Shown here in pieces: positions 1 through 5,071 of a DNA stretch of 5,581 nt. The notes below the pieces were generated by a model. That model saw only the letters and a list, made by a program, of their open reading frames with translations, did not search any database and had not been told where the DNA came from. The stretch's first letter is position 1. Every line of letters starts with the position of its first letter. Made by a program: the position numbers and the translations under genes. Source of the stretch: Clostridia bacterium (lineage in GTDB: Bacteria; Bacillota; Clostridia; Oscillospirales; Acutalibacteraceae); assembly GCA_017631705.1 (NCBI GenBank), contig JAGBSU010000168.1, forward strand, positions 1 through 5,581, given 5' to 3'.

Positions 1-581
1 ACACCGGTCGGACCGCGTAATAATAAACTGACATCCCGTCCGTCAAAACCCTTGGCGTACGCTTTGCAATATTCAATCACTTCACGCATACGCACTCGCG
101 GTGCTATACCGGTACGTGCGTCGGCTTGGGAAGAATAATACTCCAACGATAAATCTTCAAACGACAGCGGACGCATAGCGGATAATTCCGATAATTCCAA
201 GCACGACAACTCACGCAACAACTGTTCTAAACAGGCACAGCGCTTGCCGCCTACAAAACCGGTATCCTGACAAGCCGCACAGGTATATTGCGGTTCAAAA
301 TTACTGACCTCTAAACCGTTATCGCGGAGCAACATGGAAAGTTCCACTTGCAATGCCAAATTTTCCGCTTTGATACGCTCGACTTCTTGCTCGATGTTAC
401 CACCCTTCAAGATAGCGGCAACTACCTTACCGGAAGATTCTGCCATCTTGGCTTCGATTTCGCGCACCTTCGGCGAAGCGGCACACATTTTTTCGTGCAA
501 AGCCGCCGCACGGGCATTTGCCTCACTGCGTCGGTTTTCTAAGGTTTCCATCGCCTTATCGTACAATTCGCGACGATACAT
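1..581 (-). CDS. dnaC: DnaC-like replicative helicase loader, ATP-binding protein (3' end cut by the window edge)
   Basis: The visible 193 residues form the N-terminal half of a DnaC/DnaI-type AAA+ helicase loader, which in this family loads the replicative helicase onto DNA in an ATP-dependent manner. Residues 1-95 are charged and helical, suited to helicase binding. A four-cysteine zinc-binding cluster follows (C101, C104, C115, C117; pattern CxxC-x10-CxC inside YTCAACQDTGF and KRCACLEQ). The family-typical SFEDLSLEYYS segment comes after it. The frame leaves the window at LLLRGPTG, the start of the Walker A loop, so the ATPase core lies outside. I chose the ATG at 581 because AGAGGTGA sits 8 nt upstream. 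An in-frame GTG at 593 overlaps the preceding DnaD-type gene as GTGA and also has a purine-rich upstream region, so it remains possible. Its position directly after a DnaD-domain gene supports a replication-initiation role. A phage or IstB-type homologue is less likely because no mobile-element genes are nearby. Confidence 0.88.
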   Translation of the reverse strand, partial: MYRRELYDKAMETLENRRSEANARAAALHEKMCAASPKVREIEAKMAESSGKVVAAILKGGNIEQEVERIKAENLALQVELSMLLRDNGLEVSNFEPQYTCAACQDTGFVGGKRCACLEQLLRELSCLELSELSAMRPLSFEDLSLEYYSSQADARTGIAPRVRMREVIEYCKAYAKGFDGRDVSLLLRGPTG

Positions 582-589
582 ACAGCGGC

Positions 590-597
590 TCACCTCT
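590..597 (-). promoter_or_regulatory. Ribosome binding site deciding the dnaC-like start
   Basis: Read on the minus strand, AGAGGTGA lies 8 nt before the ATG at 581. It includes the GTG that could itself be a start codon and the TGA that stops the upstream gene. Termination of the DnaD-type gene and re-initiation on the loader are therefore physically coupled. Confidence 0.6.
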
Positions 598-1558
598 TTC
601 CTTTCTTCTTATACACGGGAATATAATTTTCCACCATCGTTTCGTATTCTTGGTTTTCTTCCGACGACGGTGCTTTCTTTTTATTTTTACCGCCGCTTTG
701 CAATTGCTCAGGCGTGGTTATTTCTTGCATGCGCCAGTTTTCCAACACTTTGTCCACGTATTTGGTTTGGAATCCACCCGTCTTTTCCACGCAAATGTTG
801 TATGCTTCGAGCAGCAGTGCGTCTTCCACTTTCCATTGATATATCCATTTTTCGGCGGTGCGTTCGGCAAATTCACCCGAAAGCGGGCGTGTGAGCCCAC
901 AAACGGTTTGCACTTTCTTGATAGCGTCTTGGCACCGTTCCAACAAACACAAATGCTCTTCGGCGGCGGCCATCGTCATAATCCCTTTATCCGCCCAGTC
1001 AAGCGCCACTTTTTCAATATACCGCATGTTAAAGCGATTCGTCTGCGCGGCATACCCCACCACCATCAAAATTACCTCAGCGGGTAAACCGGCGGTTTCA
1101 TATAAATACAGCATCGTTTCGGCATCCCCGTTTGCGAGCGGACGACCGAGTCTGGCACTGACTGCCTCTAACAAATAGGCAAAATCCGGACATTTCTTTT
1201 GCTTTTTAACCACTTCGGTCATTTGCGGTTTTACCGCCGCAGGACGTACCACCGGTTGTGCCGGTACCGGCTTCGGTTGTTCGTCAACCGGTGGAGGTGT
1301 CGATACGGTCACCTCATCGTTTGACGGCAACAACACACCGGCGGCCACCCAATACTGCAACGCATCCTGACAATCCGGTGCACAAACCCCCACCGCTTTG
1401 GCACAAGCGTCAACATCAAATTCACCGCCGTTGCGGGAAACCCACAGCAACACTTTTAACTGTACCGAGCCTGCCAAACGCAAATGACGGTCCACGATAT
1501 CTTTCGGCAAGACAAATACACGTTTCATTTGTGACGGTTTCCACCGATATTCTGCCAT
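590..1558 (-). CDS. DnaD-domain replication protein
   Basis: This 322-residue protein has the layout of Firmicutes DnaD/DnaB-type primosome proteins, which act at the chromosome origin with DnaA and the helicase loader. Residues about 10-85 look like a winged-helix N-terminal domain (SVQLKVLLWVSRNGGEFDVD, then a helix ending WVAAGVLLP). A Pro/Val-rich linker spans about 87-115. Two DnaB_2-type C-terminal repeats follow: one at about 124-200 with YIEKVALDW (Y180-W188) and GI at 192-193, the other at about 225-280 with YVDKVLENW (Y267-W275). Both match the YxxxIxxxW signature of the family. The tail is basic (KNKKK, YKKKGKR), consistent with DNA contact. The ATG at 1558 is preceded by AAGGAGGG with 7-nt spacing. 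The gene is first in an operon with the DnaC-like loader and has its own promoter upstream. I leave the symbol empty because Clostridia often carry several DnaD paralogues. Confidence 0.88.
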   Translation of the reverse strand: MAEYRWKPSQMKRVFVLPKDIVDRHLRLAGSVQLKVLLWVSRNGGEFDVDACAKAVGVCAPDCQDALQYWVAAGVLLPSNDEVTVSTPPPVDEQPKPVPAQPVVRPAAVKPQMTEVVKKQKKCPDFAYLLEAVSARLGRPLANGDAETMLYLYETAGLPAEVILMVVGYAAQTNRFNMRYIEKVALDWADKGIMTMAAAEEHLCLLERCQDAIKKVQTVCGLTRPLSGEFAERTAEKWIYQWKVEDALLLEAYNICVEKTGGFQTKYVDKVLENWRMQEITTPEQLQSGGKNKKKAPSSEENQEYETMVENYIPVYKKKGKR

Positions 1559-1627
1559 GTCGTTTCCCTCCTTACTGCATTCGCAAAAGTCACCAACCTA
1601 TCTGATTTCGACAAATAGGCATCTTAT

Positions 1628-1657
1628 ATTATACACACCATTCGACTAAAAAGGCAA
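1628..1657 (-). promoter_or_regulatory. Sigma-A-type promoter of the DnaD/DnaC operon
   Basis: On the minus strand TTGCCT (1657-1652) is followed after 18 nt by a perfect TATAAT (1633-1628). The start codon lies about 70 nt downstream, at 1558. It is the best minus-strand promoter in the gap and the only obvious driver for the replication pair. Confidence 0.7.
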
Positions 1658-1695
1658 GACCTTTTTCTTTTTTTTGGCTTTTCCTGAAAAAGCGG

Positions 1696-1724
1696 TTGCT
1701 TTTTTTTTGAAAATATGCTATTCT
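1696..1724 (+). promoter_or_regulatory. Sigma-A-type promoter with extended -10, driving ferredoxin
   Basis: TTGCTT (1696-1701) and TATTCT (1719-1724) are separated by exactly 17 nt. The -10 box is preceded by TGC, giving an extended -10 (TGnTATTCT). The ATG at 1753 lies 28 nt downstream, behind AAAGGAGGT at 1737-1744. The arrangement diverges from the DnaD promoter about 40 bp away. Confidence 0.7.
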
Positions 1725-1752
1725 ACAGTAGGAATAAAGGAGGTGCTTGAAC

Positions 1753-1923
1753 ATGGCTTATAAAATCAACGAATCTTGCATCGCTTGCGGTGCCTGTGCA
1801 GAAGGTTGCCCCACTGAAGCAATCACTGAAGGTGATGGCATCTATGTCATCGACGCAGATACCTGCATCGATTGCGGCGCTTGTGCCGAGGCTTGCCCCG
1901 TGGGTGCTCCCGAGGCTGAGTAA
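1753..1923 (+). CDS. 2[4Fe-4S] ferredoxin, clostridial type
   Basis: This 56-residue soluble electron carrier holds two complete CxxCxxCxxxCP cluster-binding motifs: C9, C12, C15, C19 with P20, and C38, C41, C44, C48 with P49. The two halves are internally repeated (CIACGACAEGCP and CIDCGACAEACP). Length and spacing match the classic 55-residue clostridial ferredoxins, which shuttle low-potential electrons between oxidoreductases such as pyruvate:ferredoxin oxidoreductase and hydrogenase. That partner list is family knowledge and is not shown here. The protein is acidic, as expected. AAAGGAGGT lies 8 nt before the ATG, an extended -10 promoter lies upstream, and a strong terminator follows the stop by 13 nt. 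The gene is therefore probably transcribed mainly as a single unit, and its strong signals suggest high expression. No redox enzyme gene is adjacent, so its specific partner cannot be read from context. Confidence 0.96.
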   Translation: MAYKINESCIACGACAEGCPTEAITEGDGIYVIDADTCIDCGACAEACPVGAPEAE

Positions 1924-1936
1924 TGTCACTTTTTGG

Positions 1937-1970
1937 AAAGGCTGTCGCATAGCGCGACAGCCTTTTGTCT
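1937..1970 (+). terminator. Intrinsic terminator after ferredoxin
   Basis: A perfect 12-bp stem (1937-1948 pairing with 1954-1965; AAAGGCTGTCGC against GCGACAGCCTTT) encloses a 5-nt loop and runs into TTTTGTCTTAT. The minus-strand side lacks a T-run, so it should act only on rightward transcription. Confidence 0.9.
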
Positions 1971-1993
1971 TATAAGAAGAAAGGGGGCTTTTT

Positions 1994-2671
1994 GTGCATA
2001 CCGAACCGCTTCAAAACGGCAGGACCGTCTTAGTAGACGATACTTGTACCTTCGGCATAGATGCCGTCTTGTTATCGGCTTTTTCGGCACCGTATGCTAC
2101 CGCACGCAGTTGCGATTTGGGCACCGGTTGCGGCATTATTCCTCTACTGTGGGAACTGCCGTCCACCGCCACGGTCGACGCAGTGGATTGCTCGGCTCAT
2201 GCCGTGTCCTTGGTGCAACAAACCGTACAACAAAACGGTCTTGACGATAGCATTACCGTGCGGAAAGAGGATTGGTGTAACTTGTCACTCCCCCACGGTG
2301 CCTACCGTTGCGTTGTCAGCAATCCCCCCTACTTTGCACAAAACAGCGGTAAAGTGAGTGTGGATGCTGACCGCCGCTTGGCACGGCACGAGACCGAAAC
2401 CACACTGTCCGATGTGGTCATTGCCGCCGCACAACTGTTACAAAACGGCGGTCATTTTTGCCTTTGTCACCGTCCCGAACGATTGGTGGATGTGCTAACC
2501 GTTCTGCGTACACACCGATTAGAGCCGAAGCGGCTGCAATGGGTGCACGCTCGCCGTGATACCGCACCGTTTTTGTTTTTATGCGATGCGGTGAAAAACG
2601 GCAAACCGTCGCTTTCGGTCTTATCACCTTGTTTTATAGAGGAGGAAACCTGCTTATGTCCGGCACCTTAA
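1994..2671 (+). CDS. TrmN6/YabB-type tRNA adenine-N6 methyltransferase family protein
   Basis: This 225-residue protein is a class I S-adenosylmethionine-dependent methyltransferase. Visible features are the family opening (LQNGRTVLVDDTCTFGIDAV, residues 6-25), the SAM-binding motif I DLGTGCGIIP (41-50), an acidic loop after strand 2 (VDAVDCS, 61-67), and the N-methyltransferase catalytic tetrad NPPY (110-113) followed by F114. Together these match the COG4123 group, whose Escherichia coli member methylates N6 of A37 in tRNA1(Val). In Bacillus subtilis the equivalent yabB lies close to rsmI, as here. The start is a GTG at 1994 with AAGGGGG 6 nt upstream, and no in-frame ATG fits better. The 3' end overlaps rsmI by 16 bp. 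The gene begins 23 bp after the ferredoxin terminator and no clear promoter of its own is visible. Exact tRNA substrate and modified base are inferred from the family. Confidence 0.85.
   Translation: MHTEPLQNGRTVLVDDTCTFGIDAVLLSAFSAPYATARSCDLGTGCGIIPLLWELPSTATVDAVDCSAHAVSLVQQTVQQNGLDDSITVRKEDWCNLSLPHGAYRCVVSNPPYFAQNSGKVSVDADRRLARHETETTLSDVVIAAAQLLQNGGHFCLCHRPERLVDVLTVLRTHRLEPKRLQWVHARRDTAPFLFLCDAVKNGKPSLSVLSPCFIEEETCLCPAP
2638..2645 (+). promoter_or_regulatory. rsmI: Ribosome binding site deciding the rsmI start
   Basis: AGAGGAGG lies inside the end of the preceding methyltransferase gene, 10 nt before the ATG at 2656. This supports the internal start over the longer in-frame reading that opens at 2581. 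Confidence 0.7.
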
Positions 2672-3489
2672 CCTTAGTGGGAACACCCATCGGCAACTTA
2701 TCCGATTTTTCACCGCGTGCGGTAGAAGCCTTGCAATCGTGCGACTTTATTGCCGCCGAGGACACTCGCGTTTCGCTGACATTACTCAATCATTTTGGTA
2801 TCCGCAAACCGCTTGTCAGTTATTTTGAGCACAACAAGCGAGAACGCGGCGAAATGATTTGCCGTAAATTGGAGGCCGGTGAAAACGCCGTTTTGGTCAC
2901 CGATGCCGGTATGCCGGCTATTTCCGACCCCGGTGAAGATTTGGTTGCCCTTTGTCACGAACGCCATATCCCCGTCACGGTTGTTCCCGGTCCGTGTGCC
3001 GGTATTGCGGCTTTGGCCGTTTCCGGTTTGCCGACAGGTCGGTTTACCTTTGAGGGTTTTCTCAGCATCAACCGCCGTAGTCGCAAAGAACATTTGGATG
3101 CATTAAAACAAGAACCTCGTACCATGGTGTTTTACGAAGCACCGCACAAACTCCTCTCTACGTTGGAAGATATGTTAGCGGCATGGGGTGACCGTTCACT
3201 CTGTTTAGCACGAGAACTCACCAAACTGCACGAAGAAGTGCTCCGCACCACCCTTTCGGAAGCGGTGGAACGCTATCGTGAAACCCCGCCCCGCGGCGAA
3301 TTTGTGTTAATCATTGCCGGTGCCGTGCCGGAGCAACCGACACCGCTCACCGTAGACGATGCCGCCGCCTTGGCACGCTCGTTCATAAAAGAAGGCTTGT
3401 CCGTTTCCGATGCCGCTCGCCGTGCCGCCGCTGAAACCGGACTCAAGAAAGGCGACATCTACCGTGCCGTCATTCAAGGAGAGGAATAA
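2656..3489 (+). CDS. rsmI: 16S rRNA (cytidine-1402-2'-O)-methyltransferase RsmI
   Basis: The 277-residue protein matches the usual RsmI length and carries the family signatures in order: GTPIGNLSD (9-17), AAEDTR (33-38), VTDAGMPAISDPG (81-93), VPGPCAGIAAL (110-120), FEGFL (132-136), FYEAPHK (159-165), ARELTK (185-190) and GEFVLIIAG (214-222). It is a tetrapyrrole-methylase-fold enzyme that 2'-O-methylates C1402 in the decoding centre of 16S rRNA, using S-adenosylmethionine. The C-terminal region (about 236-273, ARSFIKEGLSVSDAARRAAA) fits the small helical RsmI C-terminal domain. The position usually filled by Ser in GPSA is Cys here (C114), a mild variation. The start at 2656 is set by AGAGGAGG and by conservation beginning at TLTLVGTPIGNL. 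The gene overlaps the upstream methyltransferase by 16 bp and is followed 4 bp later by the next gene, so co-transcription is likely. Confidence 0.96.
   Translation: MSGTLTLVGTPIGNLSDFSPRAVEALQSCDFIAAEDTRVSLTLLNHFGIRKPLVSYFEHNKRERGEMICRKLEAGENAVLVTDAGMPAISDPGEDLVALCHERHIPVTVVPGPCAGIAALAVSGLPTGRFTFEGFLSINRRSRKEHLDALKQEPRTMVFYEAPHKLLSTLEDMLAAWGDRSLCLARELTKLHEEVLRTTLSEAVERYRETPPRGEFVLIIAGAVPEQPTPLTVDDAAALARSFIKEGLSVSDAARRAAAETGLKKGDIYRAVIQGEE
3476..3484 (+). promoter_or_regulatory. Ribosome binding site deciding the DUF4375-like start
   Basis: AAGGAGAGG lies at the very end of rsmI, 9 nt before the ATG at 3494. It favours this start over the in-frame ATG at 3410, which would sit deep inside rsmI and add 28 residues ahead of the membrane segment. 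Confidence 0.65.
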
Positions 3490-3493
3490 CCGT

Positions 3494-4057
3494 ATGTTGC
3501 TGTTTTCTTTCGGTAATTTTGATACCAAAACACTCGTACTGATACTGCTTGCTGTCCTTATCTATCTCTATTTGCGGTATTTGGATAAAAAAGAAAAGAG
3601 CAGCACCTCTGCCGCTCTTTGTAAACGCTATGCCACGCTCACCGAAGACACCCTCACCGCCTTGTCGGACGAGGAATTGTTACCGGCGGTGATTGCCAAT
3701 TTGCTTGCCAAAGCCAACCGCCGCCAACCGGATATCTACATTCACGCCGCCGCATGGTCGCACGGACGTGTCGCTGTTTACAGCGTATGGCTGCTTTGCC
3801 GTGAATTAGAAACGGCAGATTTCGAAAAAATCCCCGCTCCCTCACGGCGCTTTGCCGAACTTGCTGTCAACGGCTTTGAATTGCTCGGTGCCGCAAACTG
3901 TGCCGAAGCCTTGCGAGCGCTTGTTACCGCGTTTGCCGACAGTACCGTAACCGCCGAATTTTCAACCGCTTTACGCACAGCGATTGCAAAAGAAAAACCC
4001 CTTGCCCTTTGCACCGCGTATATTCGGGAAAATATCACCGAATTTTGTGATTTATAA
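3494..4057 (+). CDS. Membrane-anchored protein with a divergent DUF4375/DMP19-like domain
   Basis: A 187-residue protein of unknown function. Residues about 13-28 form one transmembrane helix (TLVLILLAVLIYLYLRYL). It is followed by basic LDKKEK, so the rest is predicted to face the cytoplasm. The soluble part resembles the DUF4375 (DMP19-type) fold by eye: HGRVAVYSVWLLCRELETADF (90-110), then FELLGAANCAEALRALVTAF (128-147), then LALCTAYIRENITEF (170-184). These recall the family's VYxxWxLExEVxNGGF, IGAxxxAxxxxxA and YIRENPEEF blocks, but the NGGF element is replaced by TADF. DMP19 itself is a DNA-mimic protein in Neisseria; I do not transfer that function. The gene begins 4 bp after rsmI and is probably co-transcribed with it. 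It converges on the small-gene operon and shares its final six bases with the opposite gene. Existence of the gene is near certain; the family call is moderate. Confidence 0.65.
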   Translation: MLLFSFGNFDTKTLVLILLAVLIYLYLRYLDKKEKSSTSAALCKRYATLTEDTLTALSDEELLPAVIANLLAKANRRQPDIYIHAAAWSHGRVAVYSVWLLCRELETADFEKIPAPSRRFAELAVNGFELLGAANCAEALRALVTAFADSTVTAEFSTALRTAIAKEKPLALCTAYIRENITEFCDL

Positions 4058-4432
4058 CGCGACGTAAACGAGCGCCAACAACAGTTCCAACGGCGCTCCG
4101 CTTTGCCATAATATAACGGCTAACAATAGCAATAATGCCCGTTCCTCGTCACCCGCCAACCACGATAACATACCGCTTTTTGGTGTCGGTTGCGGCACAA
4201 ACGGCGGCGGGCATTCGTGTTGTATCGGTTCTTCGCATACCGGCTCTTCGCAAAACGGTTCTTCTATCGGCTCGGGGCACGGCGGTACCGGCTCTTGCGG
4301 CGGTTTCGGGAACACGGTGGTACCACGGTAAATTTTTACCGGATGTTCCCGCACCAAACGGCGGGATTGCTCCTCCATTCTTTGCACGCGTGCGGCGGCC
4401 TCTCGTTGCATCTGCATAACCGATGGGTTCAT
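4052..4432 (-). CDS. Unrecognised small protein with Cys/Glu/Pro repeats and a hydrophobic C-terminus
   Basis: I do not recognise this 126-residue protein as a named family. Residues 6-30 are a charged, probably helical segment (MQREAAARVQRMEEQSRRLV). Residues 42-84 are a proline- and glutamate-rich stretch holding a pentapeptide repeat (EEPF, CEEPV, CEEPI at 57-70) and four cysteines (C52, C61, C66, C74). Residues about 98-126 are strongly hydrophobic, two short segments split by QSGAP (110-114), which could form a membrane hairpin or a buried packing helix pair. No signal peptide is seen. It is third in a minus-strand operon and its ATG overlaps the upstream stop as ATGA, with AAGGGGGA about 9 nt before it. 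Its stop overlaps the convergent gene's stop. A structural or scaffolding role is conceivable from the repeat and tail, but that is speculation. Confidence 0.75.
   Translation of the reverse strand: MNPSVMQMQREAAARVQRMEEQSRRLVREHPVKIYRGTTVFPKPPQEPVPPCPEPIEEPFCEEPVCEEPIQHECPPPFVPQPTPKSGMLSWLAGDEERALLLLLAVILWQSGAPLELLLALVYVAL
4226..4270. repeat. Three tandem 15-bp repeats inside the Cys/Pro-rich gene
   Basis: Copies begin at 4226, 4241 and 4256, each starting CGGTTCTTC or CGGCTCTTC; the third diverges in its last bases. The unit is a multiple of three, so it encodes the CEEPx pentapeptide run on the minus strand and could change copy number without a frameshift. Confidence 0.7.
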
Positions 4433-4770
4433 AAATTCAGTCCCCCTTTTTGCTTTAATAACGGCAACAATTTTAATAACTTCATCATTTTCATCGAATC
4501 CTCCAACCGCTTTTCTCTGTCACCGTGCAGATACGGTCGCAACGCTTTTAGCAAGGTGGTATTTTGGTCTTCTTGTCCCAACTGCGACAGAATCGGTGCC
4601 AATTTGAGCAAACCGGACAAATCCCCAAGTCCATCCTCACTCGGTGGCGGTGTCTGTGTCGGCAAGGCATCGGGAGAAATTCCCAACGCCGCCATCGCCC
4701 CTTGTATTTTTTCCATGCTGTCGGGAGAGCTTAGAAAATCATTCAGTTTTTTTCCCAGCTCATCATCCAT
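4429..4770 (-). CDS. Unrecognised small helical protein, middle gene of three-gene operon
   Basis: A 113-residue soluble protein that I cannot assign to a named family, though it resembles conserved hypothetical proteins of Clostridia. Residues 1-30 are amphipathic and helical (ELGKKLNDFLSSPDSMEKIQ, then GAMAALG). Residues 32-46 are a Pro/Ser linker. Residues 50-113 are a leucine-rich helical region with LLKLAPILSQLG, TTLLKALRPYLHGDREKRL and MMKLLKLLPLLKQKGG. There is no signal peptide or obvious catalytic motif; regular helices and leucines suggest a protein-protein interaction role. The start overlaps the upstream gene by 8 bp and the stop overlaps the downstream gene as ATGA, so translation is coupled. 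A GGGAGG lies 11 nt before the ATG. A short motif shared with the 85-residue neighbour hints at common ancestry or interaction. Confidence 0.78.
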   Translation of the reverse strand: MDDELGKKLNDFLSSPDSMEKIQGAMAALGISPDALPTQTPPPSEDGLGDLSGLLKLAPILSQLGQEDQNTTLLKALRPYLHGDREKRLEDSMKMMKLLKLLPLLKQKGGLNL

Positions 4771-5020
4771 TGGTGTTCTTTCCTCCCAACAATTTGGCTA
4801 ATACCGCTTGTACCTGAGGCGAATTTAAGAGTTGCTCGGCTTGTTGCGGATTTCCCACAAGGTCGGTGATTTTTTGGGCTTTATCGGCACCCAACTTGTC
4901 CTTCACCGCCGATAGCCCTCCGCTTTGCACCGTTTCGGCTAATTGTTCGGGTGTTGTCCCTAAACGGTTAGCGGCAAATTGCAATAACGCCCCCAGTTGT
5001 TCCGGTGTAATTTGGCTCAT
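4763..5020 (-). CDS. Unrecognised 85-residue helical protein, first gene of three-gene operon
   Basis: A small soluble protein of unknown function. It contains two TPEQL helix starts (ITPEQLGALLQFAANRLG at 4-21 and TTPEQLAETVQSGGL at 22-36), then KDKLGADKAQKITDL (40-54) and a C-terminal helix SPQVQAVLAKLLGG (67-80). The composition is Gln/Leu/Ala-rich and fully helical by eye, with no cysteine, signal peptide or catalytic motif. The frame is open further upstream, to 5233, but that would read back through the opposite phosphoesterase gene. AAGGAG at 5033-5028, 7 nt before the ATG at 5020, fixes the start. It heads a tightly overlapping operon and is preceded by a sigma-E-like promoter, which would place it in the sporulating mother cell if the promoter is real. 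Confidence 0.78.
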   Translation of the reverse strand: MSQITPEQLGALLQFAANRLGTTPEQLAETVQSGGLSAVKDKLGADKAQKITDLVGNPQQAEQLLNSPQVQAVLAKLLGGKNTNG

Positions 5021-5027
5021 ACTATCG

Positions 5028-5033
5028 CTCCTT
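5028..5033 (-). promoter_or_regulatory. Ribosome binding site deciding the start of the 85-residue protein
   Basis: Minus-strand AAGGAG (5033-5028) lies 7 nt before the ATG at 5020. It supports the short reading over the much longer one that runs back through the divergent gene. Confidence 0.75.
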
Positions 5034-5041
5034 CCTTTTTC

Positions 5042-5071
5042 AATATATGGTCTTTTGTGTAGGTGATATTC
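5042..5071 (-). promoter_or_regulatory. Candidate sigma-E-type (sporulation) promoter of the small-protein operon
   Basis: On the minus strand GAATATC (5071-5065) and CATATATT (5049-5042) are separated by 15 nt. The Bacillus sigma-E consensus is KMATATT, a 14-15-nt spacer, and CATACAnT, so one base differs in each box. No sigma-A -35/-10 pair fits as well here. The predicted start near 5035 would give a very short leader directly before the ribosome binding site. The call rests on consensus matching only. Confidence 0.45.
5061..5066 (+). promoter_or_regulatory. Ribosome binding site deciding the phosphoesterase start
   Basis: AGGTGA lies 5 nt before the ATG at 5072. The alternative GTG at 5063 is inside this element and has no ribosome binding site of its own, so the ATG is preferred. 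Confidence 0.6.

Noticed and set aside
334..1178. Long plus-strand open frames opposite the DnaC-like and DnaD-type genes
   Set aside because: They lie antisense to two well-recognised genes, have no ribosome binding site and encode low-complexity Phe/Arg-rich or Ser-rich peptides with no family features.
1723..1950. Minus-strand frame opposite the ferredoxin
   Set aside because: It is antisense to an unmistakable ferredoxin and covers its promoter and terminator. It has no ribosome binding site.
2581..2655. N-terminal extension of RsmI to an ATG at 2581
   Set aside because: RsmI homology begins just after the ATG at 2656, which has a strong ribosome binding site. The extension reads the preceding methyltransferase in another frame.
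4190..4801. A 203-residue plus-strand open frame opposite the small-protein operon
   Set aside because: The minus-strand genes have ribosome binding sites, coupled overlaps and protein-like helices. The plus frame is Arg/Phe/Ser-rich and has no start signals.
4980..5060. Possible rightward promoter for the phosphoesterase
   Set aside because: CATACT (5018-5023) and TATATG (5044-5049) resemble -10 boxes, but neither has a -35 box at proper spacing.
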